A DNA stretch of 64,000 bases from CALZJC01 sp041574955. Its GTDB lineage: Bacteria; Acidobacteriota; Thermoanaerobaculia; Multivoradales; JAHEKO01. Positions 1 to 8,715 of the stretch are shown here, in pieces. The translations under genes and the position numbers were made by a program. The stretch lies in NCBI GenBank assembly GCA_041574955.1, contig JBFGNS010000001.1, forward strand, positions 1 to 64,000, in the 5' to 3' direction. Position 1 is the first letter of the stretch. The number at the start of each line of letters is the position of its first letter. Under the pieces are notes generated by a model. That model worked only from the letters and a program-made list of their open reading frames with translations, had not been told where the DNA came from and made no database searches.

Positions 1-536
1 ATCCCCACCGAGTGCATGCACGGCACGAACTCTCCGTCGCCGAGCACCTCCAGCACGCTGGCGCCCATCCGGGTCATGATCCGCATGTGGACCACGACGT
101 ACGGGGAGTCGGTGATCTCCACCCCGATGTGGGCGATCGGCGAGCCCAGCGGGCCCATCGAGAACGGGATCACGTACATCGTGCGGCCCTTCATCGAGCC
201 GCGGAACAGCTTCAGGAGCTTGGCCTTCATCTCCACCGGGTCGACCCAGTTGTTGGTCGGTCCGGCGTCGTCGCGGTTGCGGCAGCAGATGAACGTTCGA
301 TCCTCGACGCGGGCCACGTCGGCCGGGTCCGAGCGGCAGAGAAAGCTGTTGGGCCGCAGGCTCTGGTCGAGCCTGATGAAGGTCCCCGAGTCGACCATCC
401 CGGCGCACAGCGCGTCGTACTCCTCCTGCGAGCCGTCGCACCAGTGGACCCGTTCGGGCGAGCACAGCTCGGTCATCTCCTCGACCCAGCTCAGCAGCTG
501 TCGGTTCGTGGTTCGCGTCGCTATGTCGAGTACCAT
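1..536 (-). CDS. pckG: Phosphoenolpyruvate carboxykinase (GTP), N-terminal part
   Basis: The gene runs off the left edge, so only about the first 178 residues are visible; the family is about 600 residues long. It converts oxaloacetate plus GTP to phosphoenolpyruvate in the cytoplasm (EC 4.1.1.32). Family segments seen: QLLSWVEEM near the N-terminus, then VHWCDGSQEEYD, AGPTNNWVDP, GRTMYVIPFSMGPLG and VEITDSPYVVV, all in the order found in actinobacterial PckG. The ATG at 536 is preferred because GGAGGA lies five bases upstream; in-frame ATGs at 563 and 575 have poorer ribosome sites. The GTP-binding and metal-binding residues lie outside the window, so catalytic integrity cannot be judged. 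Confidence 0.93.
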   Translation of the reverse strand, partial: MVLDIATRTTNRQLLSWVEEMTELCSPERVHWCDGSQEEYDALCAGMVDSGTFIRLDQSLRPNSFLCRSDPADVARVEDRTFICCRNRDDAGPTNNWVDPVEMKAKLLKLFRGSMKGRTMYVIPFSMGPLGSPIAHIGVEITDSPYVVVHMRIMTRMGASVLEVLGDGEFVPCMHSVG

Positions 537-861
537 CGCGTCCTCCGTCTCGAGGCCGGTCATCCGGCGCTCCATTTTGTATCAGAGAGTTCCCGCGCCT
601 CCTCCAGGCTGCGCGACCCTTGTTTCGAGGAACACGGACCAGGGGGCGTTGAGCGCTTCAGCGGTAGCCAACGACAGCAGGCGCGACCCGTGACGTTGCG
701 CCCCGGGGTCTTCCCAGGCGGGCCTTCTTGGAGGCCACGGCCAGACTACGCCTACGGTTTCGCAGCCGTCACCACCCGGCCGGGCAGGCCGAGTCCACGG
801 AAGGGCCTCGCGCAGGCTTCTTGTCCTTGACCCCCGCCGGCGAGTCCTCCACAATCGCGCG
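537..861. other. Intergenic region between divergent genes
   Basis: About 325 bases separate the divergently oriented pckG and the His-rich small gene. Overlapping open frames exist on both strands but are Arg-rich, compositionally forced and resemble no family. No convincing promoter pair, hairpin with a T-tract or RNA gene was seen, although promoters for both flanking genes must lie here or close by. Confidence 0.5.
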
Positions 862-1248
862 ATGTTCCGTGCGCCCTGCCGTTGGACCGCGATCGCCTGC
901 TTCGCGGCCTGGTCCGTCGGGCCGGCGCTCGGAATCGGTATCGCCGCCCATCAACTCGAGCACCACGGGCCGCAGCCGCAGGACCACTCGCACGCGGCCG
1001 AGGCGGCGGAGGCGTTTCTGCACGGCCATCTCCATGAGGACGGCGCGGACGACCACGCCCATCACGTGGCACCGCCCTCGTTCACGCCTTTGCGGCTCGG
1101 CCAGCAGGCCCGGTCCGAGCAACGTGCGGTAGCGGTAGCCGGCTCTCCGGCGCGGCCGGCAAGCCTGTGCCAGGCGGAGGGGCCTCCACCCGAGCCCGCG
1201 GCGCTCGCGCCGCCCGGCCCTTGCAGGCCCTGCGTCCTGCGCCTCTGA
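862..1248 (+). CDS. Small His-rich exported protein upstream of an RND efflux operon
   Basis: This 128-residue protein has an N-terminal hydrophobic stretch (about residues 8-28) that looks like a signal peptide, followed by a His/Asp/Glu-rich segment with HQLEHHG, HSHAAEAAE, HGHLHEDGADDHAHH. Such segments bind divalent metals, which suits its place 108 bases before a TolC/adaptor/RND operon. The tail is Pro-rich with CRPC near the C-terminus. I do not recognise a named family. Short Cys/His-rich leader genes precede other Czc/Cus-type operons, so a periplasmic metal-binding or sensing role is inferred. The low-complexity C-terminal half lowers confidence in the exact end. Confidence 0.6.
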   Translation: MFRAPCRWTAIACFAAWSVGPALGIGIAAHQLEHHGPQPQDHSHAAEAAEAFLHGHLHEDGADDHAHHVAPPSFTPLRLGQQARSEQRAVAVAGSPARPASLCQAEGPPPEPAALAPPGPCRPCVLRL

Positions 1249-1356
1249 TCCGCGCCTGGTAGCCGCCGCGCACCCGGCCGCGTCGGTCCGTTCCGGACGG
1301 CCGGCGGTGCGCATACCGGGTTGGAGATCTCTGGGGAGACCCAGATTGGAGGCACC

Positions 1357-2658
1357 ATGCGACGGATGTCGCTCTTGATTCTGCAGTTGTGGGCTGTCGG
1401 GCTGGGCGGAGCTCCCGGCTTTGCAGGCACCTACGGCCCGGATGCCGAGGAACCGGCGCCCCAGCCGGTTGCTCGGCCGACGGTGACCGAGGCCGTCTTC
1501 CTGGCGGCGGTCGATGCGGCCCACCCCGCCTGGCGGGCGCTGGCCGGCGATCTCGGTGCGGCCGAGGCGCGGCGACTCGCGGCTTCCCTTCTCGAGGACC
1601 CGCGGCTCGAGTTGGCGCGGGAGGCCCCGGAGGGCCTGGCGCGGGAGTCGTCCTGGGGGGTCGCCTGGACGCCGCCGATCGATGGCCGCCGCCGGCAGGC
1701 GATACGCGTCGCGGAAGCGGATGTCGACGTGGAGACCCACCGCCTCGATATGCGAAAGCTGGAGCTCCGCTTCGAAGTGCGCGAAGGGTACGCGGCTTGG
1801 GCTGCCGGCGAGGCCAGGGCATCGCTTCTGGTGGAGCACGGCGGCCTGCTCGAGGCGCTGGCTCGACGGATGCGGAACCGGGCAGAGGCAGGGGAGGAGT
1901 CGCTGCTGACGGCGCGCCGCATGGAGGTGGCATTGCGGGGCGGGCGGGCTGCGCTGTCGAAGGCGAGGGCCGAAGAGGCCTCATCACGGGAGCGGGCCGC
2001 CGCGTGGCTGCCCGCGGGCGGTCCGGGGCTGGCGGCTACCAGGGCGCGGCTGCCGGAGCTGCCGGCAGCGCCTGCCGACCTCGGAGCTCACCTGGCCGAT
2101 GCGGCTGAGAACCGGCCCGACGTTCGTGCCGCCCGTTCCGAAGTCGAGAAGGCCGAGTCACTCGAGCGATTGAGTCTGCGCGTTGTCGAGGCACCCGAGC
2201 TGCTCCTGGGTTGGAAGTCGGTCGACGACGATCTCGCCGCCGGCGCCAGCGGGTTCGAGGGTCCGGTGGTGGCGATCGGATGGCAGGTGCCGCTCTTCGA
2301 CCGCCGCCGGGCCGATCGCCTGGCGGCGCGGTCCGCGCTCGAGGCCGCGACCGCGGGTCGAGAGTGGGCGACGCGGCGGGCTCGGAGCGAGCTGGCCGCC
2401 GCCCTCGCCGCCTATCGCGAGCTGAGGCGGTCGGCCCTCGATGCCCGGACCGGGCTCGAGGCTCTGGACGGGGTGGGCCAGGCGGCGACCGCCAGCTTCG
2501 AGGCCGGCGAGAGCACGGTCACCGACCTGCTGGAGACGCTGCGCGCCCTGCTCGGCGCCCGCCTCACCGCTCTCGATCTCTGGGCCGCCGCGCTCGAAGC
2601 TCACCGGCGGCTCGAGCTCGCTGCCGGCCGCCCGCTCACCTCTGGAGACCCGTCATGA
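1357..2658 (+). CDS. TolC/CzcC-like outer-membrane efflux protein
   Basis: A 433-residue protein with an N-terminal signal-like segment (MSLLILQLWAVGLGG) and long Ala/Arg/Glu-rich helical stretches typical of the TolC/CzcC outer-membrane factor family, which forms the exit duct of tripartite efflux pumps. I chose ATG 1357 because GGAGG sits five bases upstream; a TTG at 1321 extends the frame but has no ribosome site and would bury the signal peptide. The stop overlaps the next start as ATGA, so translation is probably coupled with the adaptor. Length and order (outer-membrane factor, adaptor, RND pump) match czcCBA-type operons. Substrate cannot be read from this subunit. Confidence 0.85.
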   Translation: MRRMSLLILQLWAVGLGGAPGFAGTYGPDAEEPAPQPVARPTVTEAVFLAAVDAAHPAWRALAGDLGAAEARRLAASLLEDPRLELAREAPEGLARESSWGVAWTPPIDGRRRQAIRVAEADVDVETHRLDMRKLELRFEVREGYAAWAAGEARASLLVEHGGLLEALARRMRNRAEAGEESLLTARRMEVALRGGRAALSKARAEEASSRERAAAWLPAGGPGLAATRARLPELPAAPADLGAHLADAAENRPDVRAARSEVEKAESLERLSLRVVEAPELLLGWKSVDDDLAAGASGFEGPVVAIGWQVPLFDRRRADRLAARSALEAATAGREWATRRARSELAAALAAYRELRRSALDARTGLEALDGVGQAATASFEAGESTVTDLLETLRALLGARLTALDLWAAALEAHRRLELAAGRPLTSGDPS

Positions 2659-4250
2659 CGAAGAAGCAGCTGCCCGTTCTCGCTGTTCTCGCCGGCCTGG
2701 CTGCCTGGGCGATGGGCTGCGTCTCGGACCACGAGCACGCCCACGATCACGCCGAGGAGCAGGGCGAGAGCTGGACCGTTACCGTCTGGGGCCAGCAGTT
2801 CGAGGTCTTCGCCGAGACCGCTGAGCTCGAGGTGGGCTCCACTTCCGTGGCGTTCACCCACGTCACCGTGCTCGACGACTTCTCACCGCTGACCGGCGGC
2901 GTGGTCTCGGTCATTCTGCGTGACGTCGCCGGAGCCGGAAGTGTCTTCTCGGTCGGCGAGAGGACCCGGCCCGGGATCTTCTCCGTCCCAGTCATCCCCG
3001 AGGCCGCGGGTGAGTTCGACCTGGTCTTCCGCGTCGAGACGGCCGGCGGAGGTGAGGAGATTCCCGCCGGCAGGGTTCGGGTGGCGGAGGCCGGTGGTCG
3101 AGACGGGGGCACGGGCCTGGTCGAGGCGGCGCCGCGCTCGGCCGGGGCCGAGGCTGCCGCGGCCGCCGGTGCCGCGGCGGAGATCTTGTTCCTCAAGGAA
3201 CAGCAGTGGAGGACGGCGTTCGCCACCGCCTGGCTCACCGAAGGAGCGGTGCGAGAGTCGGTGCGCGGACCCGGCCGCGTCGAGCCCGCGGCGGGCGGCG
3301 AGGTCGTCCTGACGTCGCCTCTCGACGGGATCGTCTCGGGCAGTCCGTGGCCGTACCCGGGGCGCGGCGTGGCGCGTGGAGAAGCCGTCCTGCGGGTGAC
3401 GCCGCGGGTGGCCGCCGAGCGCAGTTTCGCCGAGCTCGAGGCGGACGTGGCGGGTCTCGAGGCCGAGACCGGAGCGGCGCGCCAGCGGCTCGAACGGCTC
3501 GAAGGCCTGCTCGAGCAGGGCGCCACCAGCCGGCGGGAGGTGGAGGAGGCGCGGGCGCGGGAGACGAGGCTCGCCAGCCGGCTCGAGGCCGCACGGTCGG
3601 ACCTGGCGACGGCCCGCTCGGGCCGACGCGGGGCGGCCGGTTCGGCCGAGTCGGTCGCGATCCGCGCCCCGTTCGCCGGCCGGATCGCGCGGGTCGACGT
3701 GACACCCGGCCAGGCCGTCGCGGCCGCGATGCCGCTGGGCCTCTTGGTTCGCGACAGCCCCTTGTGGCTGGCGGTCGCCCTGCGGCCCGAGACGGCCGCG
3801 CGGGCGCGGTCCGCAGAGGGGCTGGACGTGCGGCTGCCCAACGGCCACGAGCCGCTGATCTTCCGCGGCGAGGAGCTCAGGCTCGTCGCGGTCGCGCCGG
3901 CCGTCGATGCGCACACCGGAACGGTCGCGGCGCTCTTCGAGGTCGCGGCGGAGGCCGCAGGACTGCCCATCGGCACCCCCGTGGAGGTCGAGATCCTGCT
4001 GGCCGGCGAGCGGGCCGGCCCGCTGGTGCCGGAGACGGCGCTGGTCGACGACGGTGGCGTCGCGGTGGTCTACGTGCAACGCGGTGGCGAGAGCTTCGTG
4101 CGCGCCGAGGTCGAGGTTCTGGCACGCCAGAGCGGGATGGCGCTGGTCGAGGGGCTCGAGCCGGGGTCTCGCATCGTGGTGCGCGGCGGCAACGCGATCC
4201 GCCGGGCGACCCTGGTGAGCCGGGACGTTGGCGACGGCCACCTGCACTAG
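2655..4250 (+). CDS. RND efflux periplasmic adaptor, His-rich lipoprotein (CzcB/CusB-like)
   Basis: A 531-residue membrane-fusion protein linking the RND pump to the TolC-like duct. The N-terminus has a lipobox ending AMGC (Cys21), directly followed by HEHAHDHAEE, a likely metal-binding tag. Residues about 37-150 form an extra beta-rich domain seen in some heavy-metal adaptors, then a lipoyl/hairpin region (VVLTSPLDGIVS, a coiled coil rich in LE/RL repeats, then VAIRAPFAGRIARVDVTPG) and a C-terminal beta-barrel domain (RIVVRGGNAIR). It overlaps the upstream gene by four bases and is followed by the pump after 14 bases. The His tags here and in the first gene favour a metal substrate; this is inference. 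Confidence 0.88.
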   Translation: MTKKQLPVLAVLAGLAAWAMGCVSDHEHAHDHAEEQGESWTVTVWGQQFEVFAETAELEVGSTSVAFTHVTVLDDFSPLTGGVVSVILRDVAGAGSVFSVGERTRPGIFSVPVIPEAAGEFDLVFRVETAGGGEEIPAGRVRVAEAGGRDGGTGLVEAAPRSAGAEAAAAAGAAAEILFLKEQQWRTAFATAWLTEGAVRESVRGPGRVEPAAGGEVVLTSPLDGIVSGSPWPYPGRGVARGEAVLRVTPRVAAERSFAELEADVAGLEAETGAARQRLERLEGLLEQGATSRREVEEARARETRLASRLEAARSDLATARSGRRGAAGSAESVAIRAPFAGRIARVDVTPGQAVAAAMPLGLLVRDSPLWLAVALRPETAARARSAEGLDVRLPNGHEPLIFRGEELRLVAVAPAVDAHTGTVAALFEVAAEAAGLPIGTPVEVEILLAGERAGPLVPETALVDDGGVAVVYVQRGGESFVRAEVEVLARQSGMALVEGLEPGSRIVVRGGNAIRRATLVSRDVGDGHLH

Positions 4251-4264
4251 ATCGGACACCGGCC

Positions 4265-7200
4265 ATGCTGAACCGACTCATTCGTTTCTCACTTCGTCAC
4301 CGCACGCTGGTGCTGGCCACCGCCGGTGCGGTCGTCGTCTTCGGGTCGATCTGGATCGGACGGATGCCGGTCGACGTCTTCCCGGACCTTTCCGCTCCCA
4401 CGGTAACGGTGATCACCGAGGCGCAGGGCATGGCGCCCGAGGAGGTCGAGCTCCTCGTCACCTTCCCGCTCGAGTCGGCCCTCAACGGTGCGCCCGGCGT
4501 CCGCCGCCTGCGCTCCGTCTCGGCCGCCGGCATCTCGGTCATCTGGGTGGAGTTCGATTGGAGTGAGGAGGTCTACCGCACTCGCCAGATCGTCGCCGAG
4601 CGCGTGCAGGGCGTGCCCCTTCCCGAGCAGGTGGATGCGCCCACCCTGGGGCCGATCAGCTCGATCATGGGCGAGATCACCTTCATCGCGCTTACCTCGG
4701 ACACCGTCGGTCCGATGCCGCTTCGCCGCCTGGCCGAGACCGTGGTTCGGCGCGCTCTACTGGCGATTCCCGGGATCTCCCAGGTCGTGCCGATCGGCGG
4801 CGACGTGCGGGAGTTCCAGGTCGAGGTCGACCCGGCGGTGCTGACGCTGCACGGCGTTTCGCTGGAAGAGGTTGCCGGCACTCTGCGCCGTGCCAGCCGC
4901 AATCCGGCGGCGGGCTTCCATGTCGACGGAGGCCAGGAGTACCTGGTTCGCGGGCTGGCCAGGGCGCGAGGCACCGCCGACCTGGCCTCGGCGGTGGTGC
5001 GGGTGCGGGAGGGCGTTCCCCTCGAGGTGGGCGACCTGGCCAGGGTCGCGGTGGGGGCCGAGCCCAAACGCGGCACGGCCGCCTACAGCACCCGGCCCGC
5101 CGTGGTCTTGAGCGTCCAGAAGCAGCCCGAGGCGAACACCCTCGAGCTCACCCGCCAGATCGACCGGCTGCTCGAAGAGCTGGCGGCGGCTCTGCCGGCC
5201 GGCGTGGTGATCGAGCGGGAGAACTTCCGCCAGGCCGACTTCATCGAGATCGCGGTGCGCAACGTCGCGGCCGCGCTCGCCGAAGGCGGCGTGCTGGTGG
5301 TCCTGATCCTGCTCCTGTTCCTCGGGCATCTCAGGACCACCTTCATCTCGGCGGTCGCCATCCCGCTGTCGGTGGTCTCGGGCCTGCTGGTCATCGCGCT
5401 CGCCGGCGGCTCGCTCAACACGATGACCCTCGGCGGGCTCACGATCGCCGTCGGCGCTCTGGTCGACGACGCGATCATCGGCGTCGAGAACGTCTTCCGC
5501 CGGTTGCGTCTCGAGCAGTCCCTTCCCGAAGCAGATCGCCGGCCGGCGCTCGAGGTCGTCTTCCAGGCCTCATCCGAGGTCCGCGGCGCGATTCTGTTCG
5601 CCACGCTCATCATCATCCTGGTCTTCGTGCCGCTGCTGCTGTTGCCGGGCTTCGAGGGGCGCCTGCTGCGGCCCTTGGGGCTCGCCTACGTGGCGGGCCT
5701 GGCGGCTTCCTTTCTGGTCTCGGTGACGGTGACCCCGGCGCTCTGCTACGTGCTGCTACCCAGCGCCCGCATCCTCGAGCGCGAGCCGGCGCTCCTGCGC
5801 CGGTTGAAGTCGCTGTACCGTCGGGTTCTGGACTGGGCTCTCGAGCGGCGCGCGGTCGTCGTCGCGACCAGTGCGGTGCTGCTGGTCCTGTCGCTCACGG
5901 CGCTGCCGTTTCTGGATCGCAGCTTCCTGCCTCCCTTCAACGAAGGTTCGCTGACCATCGGCGTCATCACCGCTCCGGGAATCAGCCTGGAGGAGAGCGA
6001 TGCCTTGGGGAGGAGCGTCGAGGAGTCCCTGCTGGCCTTCCCGGAGGTCGTCTCGACGAGCCGGCGGACCGGACGCGCCGAGAAGGACGAGCACGTCCAG
6101 GGCGTCAACCGATCGGAGCTGGAGGTGGTGCTCGAGCCCGGCCGGCCGAAGGAAGAGCTGCTGACCGAGATGCGGCGCGCTGTCGCCACGATCCCGGGCG
6201 TCGCCGTCACCTTTGGCCAGCCGATCAGCCACCGGATCGACCACATGATCTCGGGCAGCCGGTCGAGCCTGGCGATCAAGATCTTCGGCCCGGATCTGGC
6301 GGTGCTGCGCGGCTTGGCAGAGCGGATCGAAGAGGTGCTGGCCGGCACCGAGGACATCGTCGATCTCAGCAACCAGGAGCAGGCGAGCGTGCCGCAGCTC
6401 CTGATCGAGCCGAACCGGTCCGCGCTCGCGCGGCACGGCCTGAGCTCGGCCGAGTTCGCGCAGACGGTCGAAGCGCTGTTTCAGGGCACCGTTGCCGGTG
6501 AGATCGTCGAGGACGGCGTCGTCTCGCGGGTGGTCGTGCGCTACCCCGAGGAGCTGCGTCGGGATCGGGACCGGCTCGAAGAGCTGCCGATCATCACCCC
6601 GGCTGGCCGGCGGATCCGCCTGGGCGACGTCGCCAGGGCTCGGTTCGACCTCGGCCCCAGCCTCGTACGGCGCGAGAACGTCGAGCGGGTCGCCATGATC
6701 ACCGCCAACATCGCCGGCGCCGATCTGGCTGGAACGGTGGATCGGGCGCGGGCGGCGATCGCCTCGGAGGTGACGCTGCCGACGGGCTACCGGGTCGCCT
6801 TCGGCGGCCAGTTCGAGGAAGCCGAGAAGAGCGTGCGGAACCTCGCACTTCTCTCGGTCGTCATCCTGCTCGGCATGTACGGGCTTCTCTACATGGCGTT
6901 TCGAGATCACCGCAGGGCGGCGATCGTGGCGGTCAACCTTCCGCTCGCGCTGATCGGCGGCATCGCAGCGGTCGTGCTGTTCGAAGGCGTGCTCAGCCTG
7001 GCGACGCTGGTCGGCTTCGTCGCCCTGTTCGGGATCGCGACCCGTAACGGCGTGCTGCTCGTGACCCACTATCAGCACCTGATCGTCGACGAGGGGCAGT
7101 CGCTTCTCGATGCGGTGCGCCGCGGCTCGGAGGAGCGGCTGGCGCCGATCCTGATGACCGCGCTGACCACCGGCCTGGCGCTGATCCCGCTGGTCGTGGC

Positions 7201-7336
7201 CGGCGACAAGCCGGGCAACGAGATCCAGAGCCCCATGGGCCTGGTGATCCTCGGCGGGCTGCTGACCTCGACCTTGCTCAACCTGGTGCTCATCCCGGTG
7301 CTCTTCTCGCGCTGGGGCCGGAGCGTCGACGCGTAG
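4265..7336 (+). CDS. RND efflux pump, heavy-metal (CzcA/CusA) type
   Basis: A 1023-residue inner-membrane proton antiporter of the RND superfamily: a TM1 segment near the N-terminus (LVLATAGAVVVFGSIWIG), porter subdomains, then two six-helix blocks. VDVFPDLSAPTVTVITEAQGM is an HME-family signature region. The TM4 relay reads AVGALVDDAIIGVEN: the VD Asp and VEN Glu match CzcA, but the CzcA DFG Asp is replaced and an adjacent second Asp gives the VDD arrangement familiar from AcrB-type pumps. It is last in the operon, with outer-membrane factor and adaptor upstream. Divalent cation export is the likely job; monovalent Cu/Ag or an organic substrate cannot be excluded. Confidence 0.87.
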   Translation: MLNRLIRFSLRHRTLVLATAGAVVVFGSIWIGRMPVDVFPDLSAPTVTVITEAQGMAPEEVELLVTFPLESALNGAPGVRRLRSVSAAGISVIWVEFDWSEEVYRTRQIVAERVQGVPLPEQVDAPTLGPISSIMGEITFIALTSDTVGPMPLRRLAETVVRRALLAIPGISQVVPIGGDVREFQVEVDPAVLTLHGVSLEEVAGTLRRASRNPAAGFHVDGGQEYLVRGLARARGTADLASAVVRVREGVPLEVGDLARVAVGAEPKRGTAAYSTRPAVVLSVQKQPEANTLELTRQIDRLLEELAAALPAGVVIERENFRQADFIEIAVRNVAAALAEGGVLVVLILLLFLGHLRTTFISAVAIPLSVVSGLLVIALAGGSLNTMTLGGLTIAVGALVDDAIIGVENVFRRLRLEQSLPEADRRPALEVVFQASSEVRGAILFATLIIILVFVPLLLLPGFEGRLLRPLGLAYVAGLAASFLVSVTVTPALCYVLLPSARILEREPALLRRLKSLYRRVLDWALERRAVVVATSAVLLVLSLTALPFLDRSFLPPFNEGSLTIGVITAPGISLEESDALGRSVEESLLAFPEVVSTSRRTGRAEKDEHVQGVNRSELEVVLEPGRPKEELLTEMRRAVATIPGVAVTFGQPISHRIDHMISGSRSSLAIKIFGPDLAVLRGLAERIEEVLAGTEDIVDLSNQEQASVPQLLIEPNRSALARHGLSSAEFAQTVEALFQGTVAGEIVEDGVVSRVVVRYPEELRRDRDRLEELPIITPAGRRIRLGDVARARFDLGPSLVRRENVERVAMITANIAGADLAGTVDRARAAIASEVTLPTGYRVAFGGQFEEAEKSVRNLALLSVVILLGMYGLLYMAFRDHRRAAIVAVNLPLALIGGIAAVVLFEGVLSLATLVGFVALFGIATRNGVLLVTHYQHLIVDEGQSLLDAVRRGSEERLAPILMTALTTGLALIPLVVAGDKPGNEIQSPMGLVILGGLLTSTLLNLVLIPVLFSRWGRSVDA

Positions 7337-7399
7337 CCGGGCCCCGCCCAGCGCCGAGGCGATCCGGGAGGTGGCCGCGGCTGGACTAGACTTCGCGCG

Positions 7400-8218
7400 A
7401 TGGCGGCCGAGACGGACTCACCCGCTCCCGAGAACGACCTCGCCGGCCGTCCCGCCGGCGAGGCCGTGCCCGAGCTCGTGTCCCGGCTCGGGGACCAGAT
7501 CTTCGCTTTCAGCCTCAAGTTCTGCGGCAACCGGGAAGACGCCGAGGATCTGGTGCAGGAGACCTTCCTCCAGGCGTACCGCAAGTGGGACCAGTTCGAG
7601 GGCCGGTCGAAGCCGTCGAGCTGGCTCTACACGATCGCGGCCCGCGGTTGTCAGAGGATGAGTCGCAAGCGCTCCGGGGAGCCCCCGGGGCTCGACTCGT
7701 TGGACGAGGAGTCGCCGGCGGGGCTGGCGCCGGTCGCCAGCCTGCCCTCGGCCGATGACGGGCCGCTGGACGAAAAGCTGCGCAAGGAGGCCGCGGAGGT
7801 CGTCGATCGGGGGCTGGCCAAGCTCCCTCCCGAGTACCGGCTGCCCCTGGTGCTCAAGGAGATCGCCGAGCTGTCGCTGCGCGAGATCGGCGAGATTCTC
7901 GGCATCAAGGAGGCGACGGTCAAGACCCGGGTGCATCGCGGACGGCTGGCCTTGAGAGCCGAGCTGACCCGACATCTCGGCGAGCCGATCGAGGCCGCCG
8001 GGGATCACCCCCACCAGGTCTGCCTCGATCTCCTGCGGTCGAAGATGGACGCCATGGACCGAGGGGTCGCGTTCGCCGTGCCGGCGGAGGAGCTGTGCGA
8101 CCGGTGCCGGGCGTTCGTTCACAGCCTGGACCTGACCGGCGCCGCCTGCAGGTGGGTTCGGGGGGGCGGACTGCCGGAGTCGGTGCGCAGGAAGCTCGAG
8201 GCCCGGCTCGAAGGCTGA
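7400..8218 (+). CDS. ECF-like RNA polymerase sigma factor with Cys/His C-terminal extension
   Basis: A 272-residue sigma-70 family protein. Region 2 spans about residues 33-86 (FCGNREDAEDLVQETFLQAYRKW, quoted in parts) and region 4 about 135-185 (LPPEYRLPLVL, then SLREIGEILGIKEATVKTR, the DNA-binding helix-turn-helix). After region 4 comes an unusual 80-residue tail with HPHQVCLDLL and LCDRCRAFVH, resembling the Cys/His zinc-binding head of anti-sigma factors fused to the sigma factor itself. The gene starts 63 bases after the RND pump, in the same direction, so co-transcription is possible. Redox or metal control through the tail is inference. Confidence 0.85.
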   Translation: MAAETDSPAPENDLAGRPAGEAVPELVSRLGDQIFAFSLKFCGNREDAEDLVQETFLQAYRKWDQFEGRSKPSSWLYTIAARGCQRMSRKRSGEPPGLDSLDEESPAGLAPVASLPSADDGPLDEKLRKEAAEVVDRGLAKLPPEYRLPLVLKEIAELSLREIGEILGIKEATVKTRVHRGRLALRAELTRHLGEPIEAAGDHPHQVCLDLLRSKMDAMDRGVAFAVPAEELCDRCRAFVHSLDLTGAACRWVRGGGLPESVRRKLEARLEG

Positions 8219-8414
8219 CCGGCCGTCAACCGTCGCGCTCGCTGGCGGCCGTAAGGCGAGCAGCGCCGGGATTCTCCGTGTGGTTCAACCACCGGGATCA
8301 CCAACCGGAGCCGGGGGCCGTTGGGGACCGAGCGACGGCAGCGGGATCAGCCGCGACCTGGCTCGCTTGAGAAGGGAGTCCGGCCCGCCCTCCTCGCCGG
8401 CGCTCTGTGGCCGG
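8219..8414. other. Gene-free stretch after the sigma-factor gene
   Basis: Together with the following 300 bases this makes a gap of almost 500 bases before the next supported gene. This first part shows no family-like coding frame and no T-tract terminator. The rest of the gap holds the promoter-like site and the palindrome listed separately. Confidence 0.45.
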
Positions 8415-8443
8415 TTGCTGGTTCTGGGGCGATGATGTATAAT
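8415..8443 (+). promoter_or_regulatory. Candidate sigma-70 promoter upstream of the PAN-like gene
   Basis: TTGCTG at 8415-8420 and a perfect TATAAT at 8438-8443 are 17 bases apart. The region is a local A+T island in otherwise GC-rich DNA. Transcription would start near 8450 and read a long leader of about 265 bases before the GTG at 8716. The -35 matches consensus only at TTG, so strength is uncertain. Confidence 0.5.
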
Positions 8444-8455
8444 TCTTAAGAATTA
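8440..8455. repeat. 16-bp perfect palindrome overlapping a -10 box
   Basis: TAATTCTTAAGAATTA is a perfect 16-base palindrome that begins inside the TATAAT of the candidate promoter, so a dimeric repressor bound here would block RNA polymerase. On the opposite strand the same A+T island offers TTGTCA and TATACA 16 bases apart, but no minus-strand gene follows. Operator function is inferred. Confidence 0.5.
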
Positions 8456-8715
8456 CTTGACAATCAAGAGCGCTTGCAGGGCCGCGTCGGCGCCAGGCCG
8501 CCTCGAGGGCGAATCTCGTGGCGTCTGGGAGTCGGGTGTGCCGTGGTCGAGCCCCTGCGACCCGGGTGACCGGGGGCAACGGAGCCTCGGCTGGGGTCGG
8601 CGTCCTGCGAGTGGGCCTTTGGCCGCGTGACGGCGGGGCGGACTCTCGAGCTCCCCCGGCAGCTGGTCGCAGACGTGCAGCCGAAACCCTGAACCATGGA
8701 ACTGGGAGGTGCGAT

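Noticed and set aside
1271..1306. GC-rich inverted repeat before the TolC-like gene as a terminator
   Set aside because: Arms are interrupted by an unpaired stretch and no T-tract follows; such partial GC palindromes are common in this DNA.
3206..7336. Long open frame that would fuse an Arg/Gly-rich protein to the RND pump
   Set aside because: The first 350 codons are an out-of-frame shadow of the adaptor gene; the pump's own ATG at 4265 begins the conserved TM1 region.
8457..8462. Perfect TTGACA
   Set aside because: No acceptable -10 lies 15-19 bases downstream; the TATAAT is upstream of it.
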